Part shown: one piece after another, positions 1 to 10,517 of the stretch
How the letters are laid out: the number at the start of each line of letters is the position of its first letter
Numbering within the stretch: position 1 is the stretch's first letter
From: Bathymodiolus brooksi
Lineage: Eukaryota; Mollusca; Bivalvia; Mytilida; Modiolidae
Direction: 5' to 3'
DNA: 64,000 nucleotides
Assembly (NCBI GenBank): GCA_963680875.1
Contig: OY804580.1
Span: 94,331,353-94,395,352 of the forward strand
The notes under the pieces: model-generated
Databases searched by the model: none
Told to the model about the DNA's origin: nothing
The model's input: only the letters and a program-made list of their open reading frames with translations
Translations under genes and position numbers: made by a program

Positions 1-329
1 CATTGGACCCTATGGGAAAATGTTCAAATGCCTTCTCAGAAACTGCAAATATGATTAAAGCTAAACTGTACATGAATGTTCATTGGATGGTCCTCTACAA
101 ACTTTACGTTTTTTGTTCCGATATGAAATTCAAAATGGCGGCTACGGCAGGACTTAGTTTAACATTGGACCCTATGGGGAAAATGTTTCAAAACGCTTCT
201 TCTCTGAAACCACTTGGACAATTGAAACCAAACTGCCCAGGAATGATCATTGGAAGGTCCTCTACAAGGTGTGTGTTTTTTATGCCGATCGGAAATCCAA
301 GATGGCCACCACCGCAGGACATAGATTAA
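1..329. repeat. 162-bp satellite, A+B dimer copy 1
   Basis: Two tandem units, 1-163 (type A) and 164-329 (type B), each opening with CATTGGACCCTATGGG. The two types share that opening, a middle block ATTGGA(T/A)GGTCCTCTACAA and an end block like AAATGGCGGC or AAGATGGCCACC followed by GCAGGAC, but differ elsewhere. Type A continues GTTCAAATGCCTTCTC; type B continues GTTTCAAAACGCTTCTTC. The left edge of the window cuts the array, so its true size is unknown. The units are largely open in one frame, but the open stretches begin at TTG or GTG and follow the repeat rather than a gene structure. Monomer lengths of 157-166 bp are near those I recall for the Mytilus ApaI satellite types; I see no GGGCCC site here, so that link is only a guess. 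Confidence 0.93.
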
Positions 330-648
330 CATTGGACCCTATGGGAAAATGTTCAAATGCCTTCTCGGAAACTACAAATATGATTAAAGCTAAACTGTAC
401 ATGAATGTTCATTGGATGGTCCTCTACAAACTTTACGTTTTTTGTTCCGATATGAAATTCAAAATGGCGGCTACGGCAGGACTTAGTTTAACATTGGACC
501 CTATGGGAAAAATGTTTCAAAGCGCTTCTTCTCTGAAACCACTTAGACAGTTGAAACCAAACTGCCCAGGAATGATCATTGGAAGGTCCTCTGTTTTTTA
601 TGCCGATCGGAAATCCAAGATGGCTGCCACCACAGGTCATAGTATTAA
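330..648. repeat. 162-bp satellite, A+B dimer copy 2
   Basis: A second dimer: type A at 330-491 and type B at 492-648. The A unit differs from the one at 1-163 by about two substitutions, while A and B differ from each other much more. The dimer is therefore the unit that was last amplified (a two-monomer higher-order repeat). The B unit lacks about 10 bp after GGTCCTCT that are present in the first B unit (ACAAGGTGTG near 264-273), which shortens it to 157 bp. Confidence 0.92.
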
Positions 649-823
649 CACAGGACCGTATGGGGAAAATACAGAAATATATTCTTCTCTGAAGATATTG
701 CACTCATTGAACCTAAACTGTGCATCAGTCATTGGAAGGTCCTTTACAAACGTGTTTTTTATGTTGATCGTAATTCCAAGATGACTACCACTGCAGGACA
801 TAGTTTTTACATAGGACCAATTG
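649..823. repeat. 162-bp satellite, diverged last unit plus stub
   Basis: Unit 649-809 opens with CACAGGACCGTATGGGG instead of the usual CATTGGACCC block and is clearly more diverged than the first four units. A stub starting CATAGGACC at 810 stops at about 823, where a run of nine T (824-832) begins. Divergence rising toward the edge is usual for satellite arrays, so this is the right end of the array, with the retrotransposon fragment joined to it. Confidence 0.85.
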
Positions 824-832
824 TTTTTTTTT

Positions 833-1213
833 ATTACCAGGTGAACGATACAGGCTCTTGAGCCTCTGGTTTCGTAAAGTTTTCATACACCTTGACATTT
901 CCTTACGGTGTTTTTTCAGATTGCTGTCTAATGTTTTTTTATAGTGTTTTTCAGCGTTATTTACTTCTTCAGATGTAATTTGCCAAGGGTATAATTTTTT
1001 CTTTCGTTTTAATTTTCGGTAATTTTGTCGCGCAAATTTGCAATCTAAATTGAACCATGGTTTATCCCTCTTTACTATTTTTGGTTTTCCCTTATAGACG
1101 GAACGAGTTCCAAATGTATTCTTTGCTGCCGAAATAAATAAATGGCATAAATCTGAAGTGCAAGTGATAATGAAATCCTGGTTTATTTCTTCCGGATTAA
1201 TATTATTGAGCTT
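833..1213 (-). mobile_element. non-LTR retrotransposon ORF2 fragment (endonuclease-RT linker)
   Basis: On the minus strand a frame is open from 1213 (stop TAA at 1214-1216) to a TAG at 785-787, 142 codons, running on into the neighbouring satellite. The retrotransposon part ends near 833-875. The peptide contains KPWFN at residues 51-55, then DCKFARQNYRKLKRKK, then a lysine-rich helix-like stretch with EKHYKKTLDSNLKKHRKE and MKTLRN near 110-115. This order (KPW+F/N, basic Arg/Lys stretch, Y-K repeats, K.LRN) is what I know from the linker between AP endonuclease and reverse transcriptase in CR1/L2/Jockey-like LINE ORF2 proteins. Neither the endonuclease nor the YADD-bearing RT core is present, so it is a dead fragment. 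There is no start codon near its beginning. The clade cannot be assigned by eye. Confidence 0.65.
852..865. repeat. short inverted repeat AGGCTC-TT-GAGCCT
   Basis: Six-base perfect arms with a 2-base centre, inside the stretch GTGAACGATACAGG...CTCTGG near the downstream end of the LINE fragment. It could form a small hairpin, but it may be chance or part of the element's coding sequence (it reads in frame on the minus strand). Confidence 0.4.
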
Positions 1214-1216
1214 TTA

Positions 1217-1337
1217 GTAACATTAAAATTACATACAATGTAAAGGTGTGTAATTCCAGCCACAATTAATTGTCCATTGTCTTTATTTAAGTATGCGATA
1301 TTCTCCAACTCACTGTGTGGTAATTATGTTAGTCACT
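1217..1337. other. AT-rich spacer, no gene seen
   Basis: Sequence between the LINE fragment and the diverged dispersed repeat. Both strands have frequent stops and I see no splice-site pair, RNA gene or clear repeat. It could be an unrecognised part of either neighbouring element or plain intron. Confidence 0.5.
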
Positions 1338-1535
1338 GGTGGTATCATCCGCCCAGTAGTCAGTATTTTCTCCACTGACATGGATTTTTTTAGATATATT
1401 TAATATTGAAATTTACAATTTCTAAATAGTGTAATTATTAATAAAAACTAAGGTTCTTCTCCCTCAGGCATATGTTTACTTGCTCCCAAAGACTTATCAT
1501 TTTCTACAATTTTTGGAGCTACCTGATCAATGTTA
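1338..1535 (+). repeat. diverged dispersed repeat, mussel-type family (from memory)
   Basis: Three blocks occur in the order and approximate spacing of a repeat I remember as very common in mussel genomes and transcripts: GGTATCATCC with GCCCAGTAGTCAG (1341-1363), then AAAACTAAGG (1444-1453) with CCTCAGGCATA (about 1462-1472), then an ACAATTTTTGGA block (about 1506-1517). The copy is degenerate, and the distal part of the family that I remember is not visible. On the minus strand a 40-codon frame (1570 down to 1451) contains IDQVAPKIVENDKSLGASK before its stop, possibly a relic of coding sequence in the parent element. The family identity rests on recall and needs a search against mussel repeat libraries. 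Confidence 0.45.
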
Positions 1536-1654
1536 TTACAGAAAGGTGTCGTGTGCAATAACTTGGATATCTATGTTTTTATTACAGTTGGCATGGATAC
1601 ATATTTTATTATAACACGCATTATACTGTTTATTTAAAATATGTTTTCATAGCT
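1536..1654. other. AT-rich sequence upstream of the candidate exon
   Basis: About 120 bp rich in A and T with no visible gene or repeat. It would be the 3' end of the intron before the candidate exon at 1676. T-rich stretches become denser toward the acceptor. Confidence 0.4.
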
Positions 1655-1675
1655 CATTTTTTGTTATTTTTACAG
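1655..1675 (+). other. candidate 3' splice site (acceptor)
   Basis: A T-rich tract (CATTTTTTGTTATTTTTACAG) of 21 bases ends in CAG at 1673-1675 with no other AG inside it. Its tract length and TACAG end fit a strong metazoan acceptor. Confidence 0.6.
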
Positions 1676-1754
1676 AAAGAACAGCAAGTCCTGCTTCGCT
1701 TGATGATAATGCCTCACCTTTTGAACAAGCAAGGGGGACACAGGAAAATCACAT
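1676..1754 (+). CDS. candidate internal exon, unknown protein
   Basis: A 79-nt segment between a T-rich CAG acceptor and a perfect GTAAGT donor at 1755. Two plus-strand frames are open. I prefer the one starting at 1678, which gives RTASPASLDD, then NASPFEQARG, then TQENH (25 residues): hydrophilic and rich in Ser, Ala, Asp and Glu, like a disordered linker or cytoplasmic tail. The other open frame (from 1676: KEQQVLLRLM, then IMPHLL) is less protein-like, and the third has a TGA after eight codons. In the preferred frame the exon enters with one base from the exon before and leaves needing one base from the next (AT plus one). No domain can be recognised and no other exon is in the window. 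Composition is clearly less AT-rich than the flanks, which supports a real exon. Confidence 0.5.
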
Positions 1755-1760
1755 GTAAGT
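1755..1760 (+). other. candidate 5' splice site (donor) GTAAGT
   Basis: A perfect match to the intron side of the metazoan donor consensus. The exon side is CAT rather than CAG, a mild weakness. The 70-bp array starts 117 bp further on, so the array would be intronic. Confidence 0.55.
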
Positions 1761-1871
1761 CGGTCAATAAATATGATAACGAATAGATAGATGTATGCTA
1801 CTTTGGTACAAGATTAGCAAATAATATACATATACCAGATTTAGACTTCATTTTGGTTTACCTAATTATGA
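1761..1871. other. unique AT-rich intron start before the array
   Basis: No gene or repeat is seen. The last bases (GGTTTACCTAATTATGAAAAG, near 1855) look like a decayed ACCTAAAG, so the array may once have reached slightly further left. Confidence 0.5.
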
Positions 1872-1941
1872 AAAGAAAGCTTAAACTGTGATGGTCAACA
1901 ATTACACTAACATTAACAAAACAAACAATCATCTCTCACCT
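1872..1941. repeat. first, diverged edge monomer of the 70-bp array
   Basis: Full length but with about five differences from consensus: AGCTT for AGTTT, AACTGTG, GTCAACAATT, ATTAAC, and CATCTCTC for CACCTCTC. Extra divergence in the outermost unit marks a true array edge. Confidence 0.85.
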
Positions 1942-2784
1942 AAAGAAAGTTTAAGCAGTGATGGTCATCAATTACACTGATATCAACAAAACAAACAATC
2001 ACCTCTCACCTAAAGAAAGTTTAAACAGTGATGGTCATCAATTACACTAACATCAACAAAACAAACAATCACCTCACACCTAAGGAAAGTTTAAACAGTG
2101 ATGGTCATCAATTACACTAACATAAACAAAACAAACAATCACCTCTCACCTAAAGAAAGTTTAAACAGTGATGGTCATCAATTACACTAACATCAACAAA
2201 ACAAACAATCACCTCTCACCTAAAGAAAGTTTAAGCAGTGATGGTCATCAATTACACTGATATCAACAAAACAAACAATCACCTCTCACCTAAAGAAAGT
2301 TTAAGCAGTGATGGTCATCAATTACACTGACATCAACAAAACAAACAATCACCTCTCACCTAAAGAAAGTTTAAACAGTGATGGTCATCAATTACACTGA
2401 TATCAACAAAACAAACAATCACCTCTCACCTAAAGAAAGTTTAAACAGTGATGGTCATCAATTACACTGATATCAACAAAACAAACAATCACCTCTCACC
2501 TAAAGAAAGTTTAAACAGTGATGGTCATAAATTACACTGACATCAACAAAGCAAACAATCACCTCTCACCTAAAGAAAGTTTAAACAGTGATGGTCATCA
2601 ATTACACTAACATCAACAAAGCAAACAATCACCTCTCAACTAAAGAAAGTTTAAACAGTGATGGTCATCAATTACACTAACATCAACAAAGCAAACAATC
2701 ACCTCTCAACTAAAGAAAGTTTAAACAGTGATGGTCATCAATTACACTAACATCAACAAAACACACAATCACCTCTCACTTAAA

Positions 2785-5330
2785 GAAAGTTTAAACAGTG
2801 ATGGTCATCAATTACACTAACATAAACAAAACAAAAAATCACCTCACACCTAAGGAAAGTTTAAACAGTGATGGTCATCAATTACACTGACATAAACAAA
2901 ACAAACAATCACCTCTCACCTACAGAAAGTTTAAACAGTGATGGTCATCAATTACACTGACATAAACAAAACGAACAATCACCTCTCACCTAAAGAATGT
3001 TTAAACAGTGATGGTCATCAATTACAGTGACATAAACAAACAGACAATCACCTCTCACCTAAAGAAAGTTTAAACAGTGATGGGCACCAATTACACTAAC
3101 ATCAACAAAACAAACAATCACCTCTCACCTAAAGAATGTTTAAACTGTGATGGTCATCAATTACACTGACATCAACAAAACAAACAATCACCTCTCACCT
3201 AAAGAAAGTTTAAACAGTGATGGTCATCAATTACACTGACATAAACAAAACAAACAATCACCTCACACCTAAAGAAAGTTTAAACAGTGATGGTCATCAA
3301 TTACACTGACATCAACAAAACAAACAATCACCTCTCACCTAAAGAAAGTTTAAACGGTGATGGTCATCAATTACACTAACATAAACAAACAGACAATCAC
3401 CTCTCACCTAAAGAAAGTTTAAACAGTGATGGGCATCAATTACACTAACATCAACAAAACAAACAATCACCTCTCACCTAAAGAATGTTTAAACTGTGAT
3501 GGTCATCAATTACACTGACATCAACAAAACAAACAATCACCTCTCACCTAAAGAAAGTTTAAACAGTGATGGTCATCAATTACACTGACATAAACAAAAC
3601 AAACAATCACCTCACACCTAAAGAAAGTTTAAACAGTGATGGTCATCAATTACACTGACATCAACAAAACAAACAATCACCTCTCACCTAAAGAAAGTTT
3701 AAACGGTGATGGTCATCAATTACACTAACATAAACAAACAGACAATCACCTCTCACCTAAAGAAAGTTTAAACAGTGATGGGCATCAATTACACTAACAT
3801 CAACAAAACAAACAATCACCTCTCACCTAAAGAAAGTTTAAGCTGTGATGGTCATCAATTACACTAACATAAACAAAACAAACAATCACCTCTCACCTAA
3901 AGAAAGTTTAAACAGTGATGGTCATCAATTACATTAACATCAACAAACAAACAATCACCTCTCACTTAAAGAAAGTTTAAACAGTGATGGTCATCAATTA
4001 CACTAACATAAACAAAGCAAACAATCACCTCTCACCTAAAGAAAGTTTAAACAGTGATGGTCATCAATTACACTAACATAAACAAACAGACAATCACCTC
4101 TCACCTAAAGAAAGTTTAAACAGTGATGGGCATCAATTACACTAACATCAACAAAACAAACAATCACCTCTCACCTAAAGAAAGTTTAAACAGTGATGGG
4201 CATCAATTACACTAACATCAACAAAACAAACAATCACCTCTCACCTAAAGAATGTTTAAACTGTGATGGTCATCAATTACACTGACATCAACAAAACAAA
4301 CAATCACCTCTCACCTAAAGAAAGTTTAAACAGTGATGGTCATCAATTACACTAACATCAACAAAACCAACAATCACCTCTCACCTAAAGAAAGTTTAAA
4401 CGGTGATGGTCATCAATTACACTAACATCAACAAAACCAACAATCACCTCTCACCTAAAGAAAGTTTAAACAGTGATGGTCATCAATTACACTAACATAA
4501 ACAAACAGACAATCACCTCTCACCTAAAGAAAGTTTAAACTGTGATGGTCATCAATTACACTGATATCAACAAAACAAACAATCACCTCTCACCTAAAGA
4601 AAGTTTAAACTGTGATGGTCATCAATTACACTAACATCAACAAACAAACAATCACCTCTCACCTAAAGAAAGTTTAAACTGTGATGGTCATCAATTACAC
4701 TAACATAAACAAAACAAACAATCACCTCTCACCTAAAGAAAGTTTAAACAGTGATGGTCATCAATTACACTAACATCAACAAAACAAACAATCACCTCTC
4801 ACCTAAAGAAAGTTTAAACGGTGATGGTCATCAATTACACTAACATAAACAAACAGACAATCACCTCTCACCTAAAGAAAGTTTAAACAGTGATGGGCAT
4901 CAATTACACTAACATCAACAAAACAAACAATCACCTCTCACCTAAAGAATGTTTAAACTGTGATGGTCATCAATTACACTGACATCAACAAAACAAACAA
5001 TCACCTCTCACCTAAAGAAAGTTTAAACAGTGATGGTCATCAATTACACTAACATCAACAAAACAAACAATCACCTCTCACCTAAAGAAAGTTTAAACAG
5101 TGATGGTCATCAATTACACTAACATAAACAAACAGACAATCACCTCTCACCTAAAGAAAGTTTACACAGTGATGGGCATCAATTACACTAACATCAACAA
5201 AACAAACAATCACCTCTCACCTAAAGAATGTTTAAACTGTGATGGTCATCAATTACACTGACATCAACAAAACAAACAATCACCTCTCACCTAAAGAAAG
5301 TTTAAACAGTGATGGTCATCAATTACACTG
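2785..5330. repeat. higher-order block, copy 1 (offset 2,931 to 3,071)
   Basis: The same ordered series of variant monomers reappears at 5716-8400. Shared landmarks include ACAAAAAATC (about 2832 and 5763), ATTACAGTG (3021 and 5952), AAGCTGTG (3840 and 6771), ATTACATTAAC (3928 and 6999) and TTTACACAG (5161 and 8232). The offset is 2,931 bp at first, then 3,071 bp, because the second copy has two extra monomers near 6.85-6.98 kb. Confidence 0.85.
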
Positions 5331-5523
5331 ACATAAACAAAACAAACAATCACCTCTCACCTAAAGAAAGTTTAAACAGTGATGGTCATCAATTACACTG
5401 ACATCAACAAAACAAACAATCACCTCTCACCTAAAGAATGTTTAAACAGTGATGGTCATCAATTACACTGACATAAACAAAACAAACAATCACCTCTCAC
5501 CTAAAGAAAGTTTAAACAGTGAT

Positions 5524-5980
5524 GGACAACAATTACACTAACATCAACACAACAAACAATCACCTCTCAACTAAAGAAAGTTTAAACAGAGATGATCATC
5601 AATTACACTAACATCAACAAAACACACAATCACCTCTCACCTAAAGAAAGTTTAAATAGTGATGATCATCAATTACACTGACATAAACAAAACAAACAAT
5701 CACCTCACACCTAAAGAAAGTTTAAACAGTGATGGTCATCAATTACACTAACATAAACAAAACAAAAAATCACCTCACACCTAAGGAAAGTTTAAACAGT
5801 GATGGTCATCAATTACACTGACATAAACAAAACAAACAATCACCTCTCACCTACAGAAAGTTTAAACAGTGATGGTCATCAATTACACTGACATAAACAA
5901 AACGAACAATCACCTCTCACCTAAAGAATGTTTAAACAGTGATGGTCATCAATTACAGTGACATAAACAAACAGACAATC
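5524..5980. repeat. shortened relative of the 947-bp cassette
   Basis: Begins with the cassette landmarks TGGACAACAATT (5524) and TTTAAATAGTGATGATC (5651) and ends with the landmark ATTACAGTGACATAAAC (5952). The distance between the last two is 301 bp instead of 791 bp, a difference of 490 bp or exactly seven monomers. Confidence 0.75.
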
Positions 5981-8400
5981 ACCTCTCACCTAAAGAAAGT
6001 TTAAACAGTGATGGGCATCAATTACACTAACATCAACAAAACAAACAATCACCTCTCACCTAAAGAATGTTTAAACTGTGATGGTCATCAATTACACTGA
6101 CATCAACAAAACAAACAATCACCTCTCACCTAAAGAAAGTTTAAACAGTGATGGTCATCAATTACACTGACATAAACAAAACAAACAATCACCTCACACC
6201 TAAAGAAAGTTTAAACAGTGATGGTCATCAATTACACTGACATCAACAAAACAAACAATCACCTCTCACCTAAAGAAAGTTTAAACGGTGATGGTCATCA
6301 ATTACACTAACATAAACAAACAGACAATCACCTCTCACCTAAAGAAAGTTTAAACAGTGATGGGCATCAATTACACTAACATCAACAAAACAAACAATCA
6401 CCTCTCACCTAAAGAATGTTTAAACTGTGATGGTCATCAATTACACTGACATCAACAAAACAAACAATCACCTCTCACCTAAAGAAAGTTTAAACAGTGA
6501 TGGTCATCAATTACACTGACATAAACAAAACAAACAATCACCTCACACCTAAAGAAAGTTTAAACAGTGATGGTCATCAATTACACTGACATCAACAAAA
6601 CAAACAATCACCTCTCACCTAAAGAAAGTTTAAACGGTGATGGTCATCAATTACACTAACATAAACAAACAGACAATCACCTCTCACCTAAAGAAAGTTT
6701 AAACAGTGATGGGCATCAATTACACTAACATCAACAAAACAAACAATCACCTCTCACCTAAAGAAAGTTTAAGCTGTGATGGTCATCAATTACACTAACA
6801 TAAACAAAACAAACAATCACCTCTCACCTAAAGAAAGTTTAAACAGTGATGGTCATCAATTACACTAACATCAACAAAACAAACAATCACCTCTCACCTA
6901 AAGAAAGTTTAAACTGTGATGGTCATCAATTACACTAACATAAACAAAACAAACAATCACCTCTCACCTAAAGAAAGTTTAAACAGTGATGGTCATCAAT
7001 TACATTAACATCAACAAACAAACAATCACCTCTCACCTAAAGAAAGTTTAAACAGTGATGGTCATCAATTACACTAACATAAACAAAGCAAACAATCACC
7101 TCTCACCTAAAGAAAGTTTAAACGGTGATGGTCATCAATTACACTAACATAAACAAACAGACAATCACCTCTCACCTAAAGAAAGTTTAAACAGTGATGG
7201 GCATCAATTACACTAACATCAACAAAACAAACAATCACCTCTCACCTAAAGAAAGTTTAAACAGTGATGGGCATCAATTACACTAACATCAACAAAACAA
7301 ACAATCACCTCTCACCTAAAGAATGTTTAAACTGTGATGGTCATCAATTACACTGACATCAACAAAACAAACAATCACCTCTCACCTAAAGAAAGTTTAA
7401 ACAGTGATGGTCATCAATTACACTAACATCAACAAAACCAACAATCACCTCTCACCTAAAGAAAGTTTAAACGGTGATGGTCATCAATTACACTAACATC
7501 AACAAAACCAACAATCACCTCTCACCTAAAGAAAGTTTAAACAGTGATGGTCATCAATTACACTAACATAAACAAACAGACAATCACCTCTCACCTAAAG
7601 AAAGTTTAAACTGTGATGGTCATCAATTACACTGATATCAACAAAACAAACAATCACCTCTCACCTAAAGAAAGTTTAAACTGTGATGGTCATCAATTAC
7701 ACTAACATCAACAAACAAACAATCACCTCTCACCTAAAGAAAGTTTAAACTGTGATGGTCATCAATTACACTAACATAAACAAAACAAACAATCACCTCT
7801 CACCTAAAGAAAGTTTAAACAGTGATGGTCATCAATTACACTAACATCAACAAAACAAACAATCACCTCTCACCTAAAGAAAGTTTAAACGGTGATGGTC
7901 ATCAATTACACTAACATAAACAAACAGACAATCACCTCTCACCTAAAGAAAGTTTAAACAGTGATGGGCATCAATTACACTAACATCAACAAAACAAACA
8001 ATCACCTCTCACCTAAAGAATGTTTAAACTGTGATGGTCATCAATTACACTGACATCAACAAAACAAACAATCACCTCTCACCTAAAGAAAGTTTAAACA
8101 GTGATGGTCATCAATTACACTAACATCAACAAAACAAACAATCACCTCTCACCTAAAGAAAGTTTAAACAGTGATGGTCATCAATTACACTAACATAAAC
8201 AAACAGACAATCACCTCTCACCTAAAGAAAGTTTACACAGTGATGGGCATCAATTACACTAACATCAACAAAACAAACAATCACCTCTCACCTAAAGAAT
8301 GTTTAAACTGTGATGGTCATCAATTACACTGACATCAACAAAACAAACAATCACCTCTCACCTAAAGAAAGTTTAAACAGTGATGGTCATCAATTACACT
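5716..8400. repeat. higher-order block, copy 2
   Basis: Matches 2785-5330 as an ordered series of variants, with two additional monomers. The step from offset 2,931 to 3,071 is 140 bp, exactly two monomers, as expected from unequal exchange in register. Confidence 0.85.
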
Positions 8401-9375
8401 AACATCAACAAAACCAACAATCACCTCTCACCTAAAGAAAGTTTAAACGGTGATGGTCATCAATTACACTAACATCAACAAAACCAACAATCACCTCTCA
8501 CCTAAAGAAAGTTTAAACAGTGATGGTCATCAATTACACTAACATAAACAAACAGACAATCACCTCTCACCTAAAGAAAGTTTAAACTGTGATGGTCATC
8601 AATTACACTGATATCAACAAAACAAACAATCACCTCTCACCTAAAGAAAGTTTAAACTGTGATGGTCATCAATTACACTAACATCAACAAACAAACAATC
8701 ACCTCTCACCTAAAGAAAGTTTAAACTGTGATGGTCATCAATTACACTAACATAAACAAAACAAACAATCACCTCTCACCTAAAGAAAGTTTAAACAGTG
8801 ATGGTCATCAATTACACTAACATCAACAAAACAAACAATCACCTCTCACCTAAAGAAAGTTTAAACGGTGATGGTCATCAATTACACTAACATAAACAAA
8901 CAGACAATCACCTCTCACCTAAAGAAAGTTTAAACAGTGATGGGCATCAATTACACTAACATCAACAAAACAAACAATCACCTCTCACCTAAAGAATGTT
9001 TAAACTGTGATGGTCATCAATTACACTGACATCAACAAAACAAACAATCACCTCTCACCTAAAGAAAGTTTAAACAGTGATGGTCATCAATTACACTAAC
9101 ATCAACAAAACAAACAATCACCTCTCACCTAAAGAAAGTTTAAACAGTGATGGTCATCAATTACACTAACATAAACAAACAGACAATCACCTCTCACCTA
9201 AAGAAAGTTTACACAGTGATGGGCATCAATTACACTAACATCAACAAAACAAACAATCACCTCTCACCTAAAGAATGTTTAAACTGTGATGGTAATCAAT
9301 TACACTGACATCAACAAAACAAACAATCACCTCTCACCTAAAGAAAGTTTAAACAGTGATGGTCATCAATTACAC
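7425..9375. repeat. 976-bp (14-monomer) tandem duplication
   Basis: Two neighbouring blocks of about 976 bp. AAACCAACAATC at 7435 recurs at 8411, and TTTACACAG at 8232 recurs at 9208, with the variant order in between preserved. It lies across the end of the larger 2,931/3,071-bp duplication and so looks like a later event. Confidence 0.8.
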
Positions 9376-9570
9376 TGACATAAACAAAACAAACAATCAC
9401 CTCTCACCTAAAGAAAGTTTAAACAGTGATGGTCATCAATTACACTGACATCAACAAAACAAACAATCACCTCTCACCTAAAGAATGTTTAAACAGTGAT
9501 GGTCATCAATTACACTGACATAAACAAAACAAACAATCACCTCTCACCTAAAGAAAGTTTAAACGGTGAT

Positions 9571-10517
9571 GGACAACAATTACACTAACATCAACACAAC
9601 AAACAATCACCTCTCAACTAAAGAAAGTTTAAACAGTGATGATCATCAATTACACTAACATCAACAAAACACACAATCACCTCTCACCTAAAGAAAGTTT
9701 AAATAGTGATGATCATCAATTACACTGACATAAACAAAACAAACAATCACCTCACACCTAAAGAAAGTTTAAACAGTGATGGTCATCAATTACACTGACA
9801 TAAACAAAACAAACAATCACCTCTCACCTAAAGAAAGTTTAAACAGTGATGGGCATCAATTACACTAACATCAACAAAACAAACAATCACCTCTCACCTA
9901 AAGAAAGTTTAAACAGTGATGGTCATCAATTACACTAACATCAACAAAACAAACAATCACCTCACACCTAAGGAAAGTTTAAACAGTGATGGTCATCAAT
10001 TACACTAACATAAACAAAACAAACAATCACCTCTCACCTAAAGAAAGTTTAAACAGTGATGGTCATCAATTACACTAACATCAACAAAACAAACAATCAC
10101 CTCACACCTAAGGAAAGTTTAAACAGTGATGGTCATCAATTACACTGACATAAACAAAACAAACAATCACCTCTCACCTAAAGAAAGTTTAAACTGTGAT
10201 GGTCATCAATTACACTAACATCAACAAAACAAACAATCACCTCTCAGCTAAAGAAAGTTTAAACAGTGATGGTCATCAATTACACTAACATCAACTAAAC
10301 AAACAATCACCTCTCACCTAAAGAAAGTTTAAACAGTGATGGGCATCAATTACACTGACATAAACAAAACAAACAATCACCTCTCACCTACAGAAAGTTT
10401 AAACAGTGATGGTCATCAATTACACTGACATAAACAAAACGAACAATCACCTCTCACCTAAAGAATGTTTAAACAGTGATGGTCATCAATTACAGTGACA
10501 TAAACAAACAGACAATC
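9571..10517. repeat. 947-bp cassette, copy 1
   Basis: A fixed series of variant monomers: GGACAACAATT with CAACACAAC, then GATGATC, CACAATC, TTTAAATAG (9698), later CTCAGCTAAAG, CTACAGAAAG, AACGAACAATC, AAGAATG, and ATTACAGTGACATAAAC (10489). The distance from TTTAAATAG to ATTACAGTG is 791 bp in this and the five other full copies. Confidence 0.85.

Noticed and set aside
3..329. 108-codon plus-strand open frame
   Set aside because: It starts at TTG, coincides with two satellite units and ends at the unit boundary. No eukaryotic start context or splice structure; a product of the repeat.
488..703. 71-codon minus-strand open frame
   Set aside because: Antisense to the same satellite units; no independent support.
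269..784. 171-codon plus-strand open frame
   Set aside because: It starts at GTG and runs over units 2-5 of the 162-bp satellite. The peptide repeats because the DNA repeats.
1338..1372. Minus-strand WADDTT resembling the reverse transcriptase YADD box
   Set aside because: No surrounding hydrophobic RT motif, a stop three codons later, and it lies on the wrong side of the endonuclease-RT linker; it falls in the dispersed repeat.
1467..1545. Possible exon after the TTCTTCTCCCTCAG acceptor-like tract
   Set aside because: The donor side (AAAG|GTGTCG) is weak, and the whole segment sits inside the diverged dispersed repeat whose CCCAG block explains the acceptor look.
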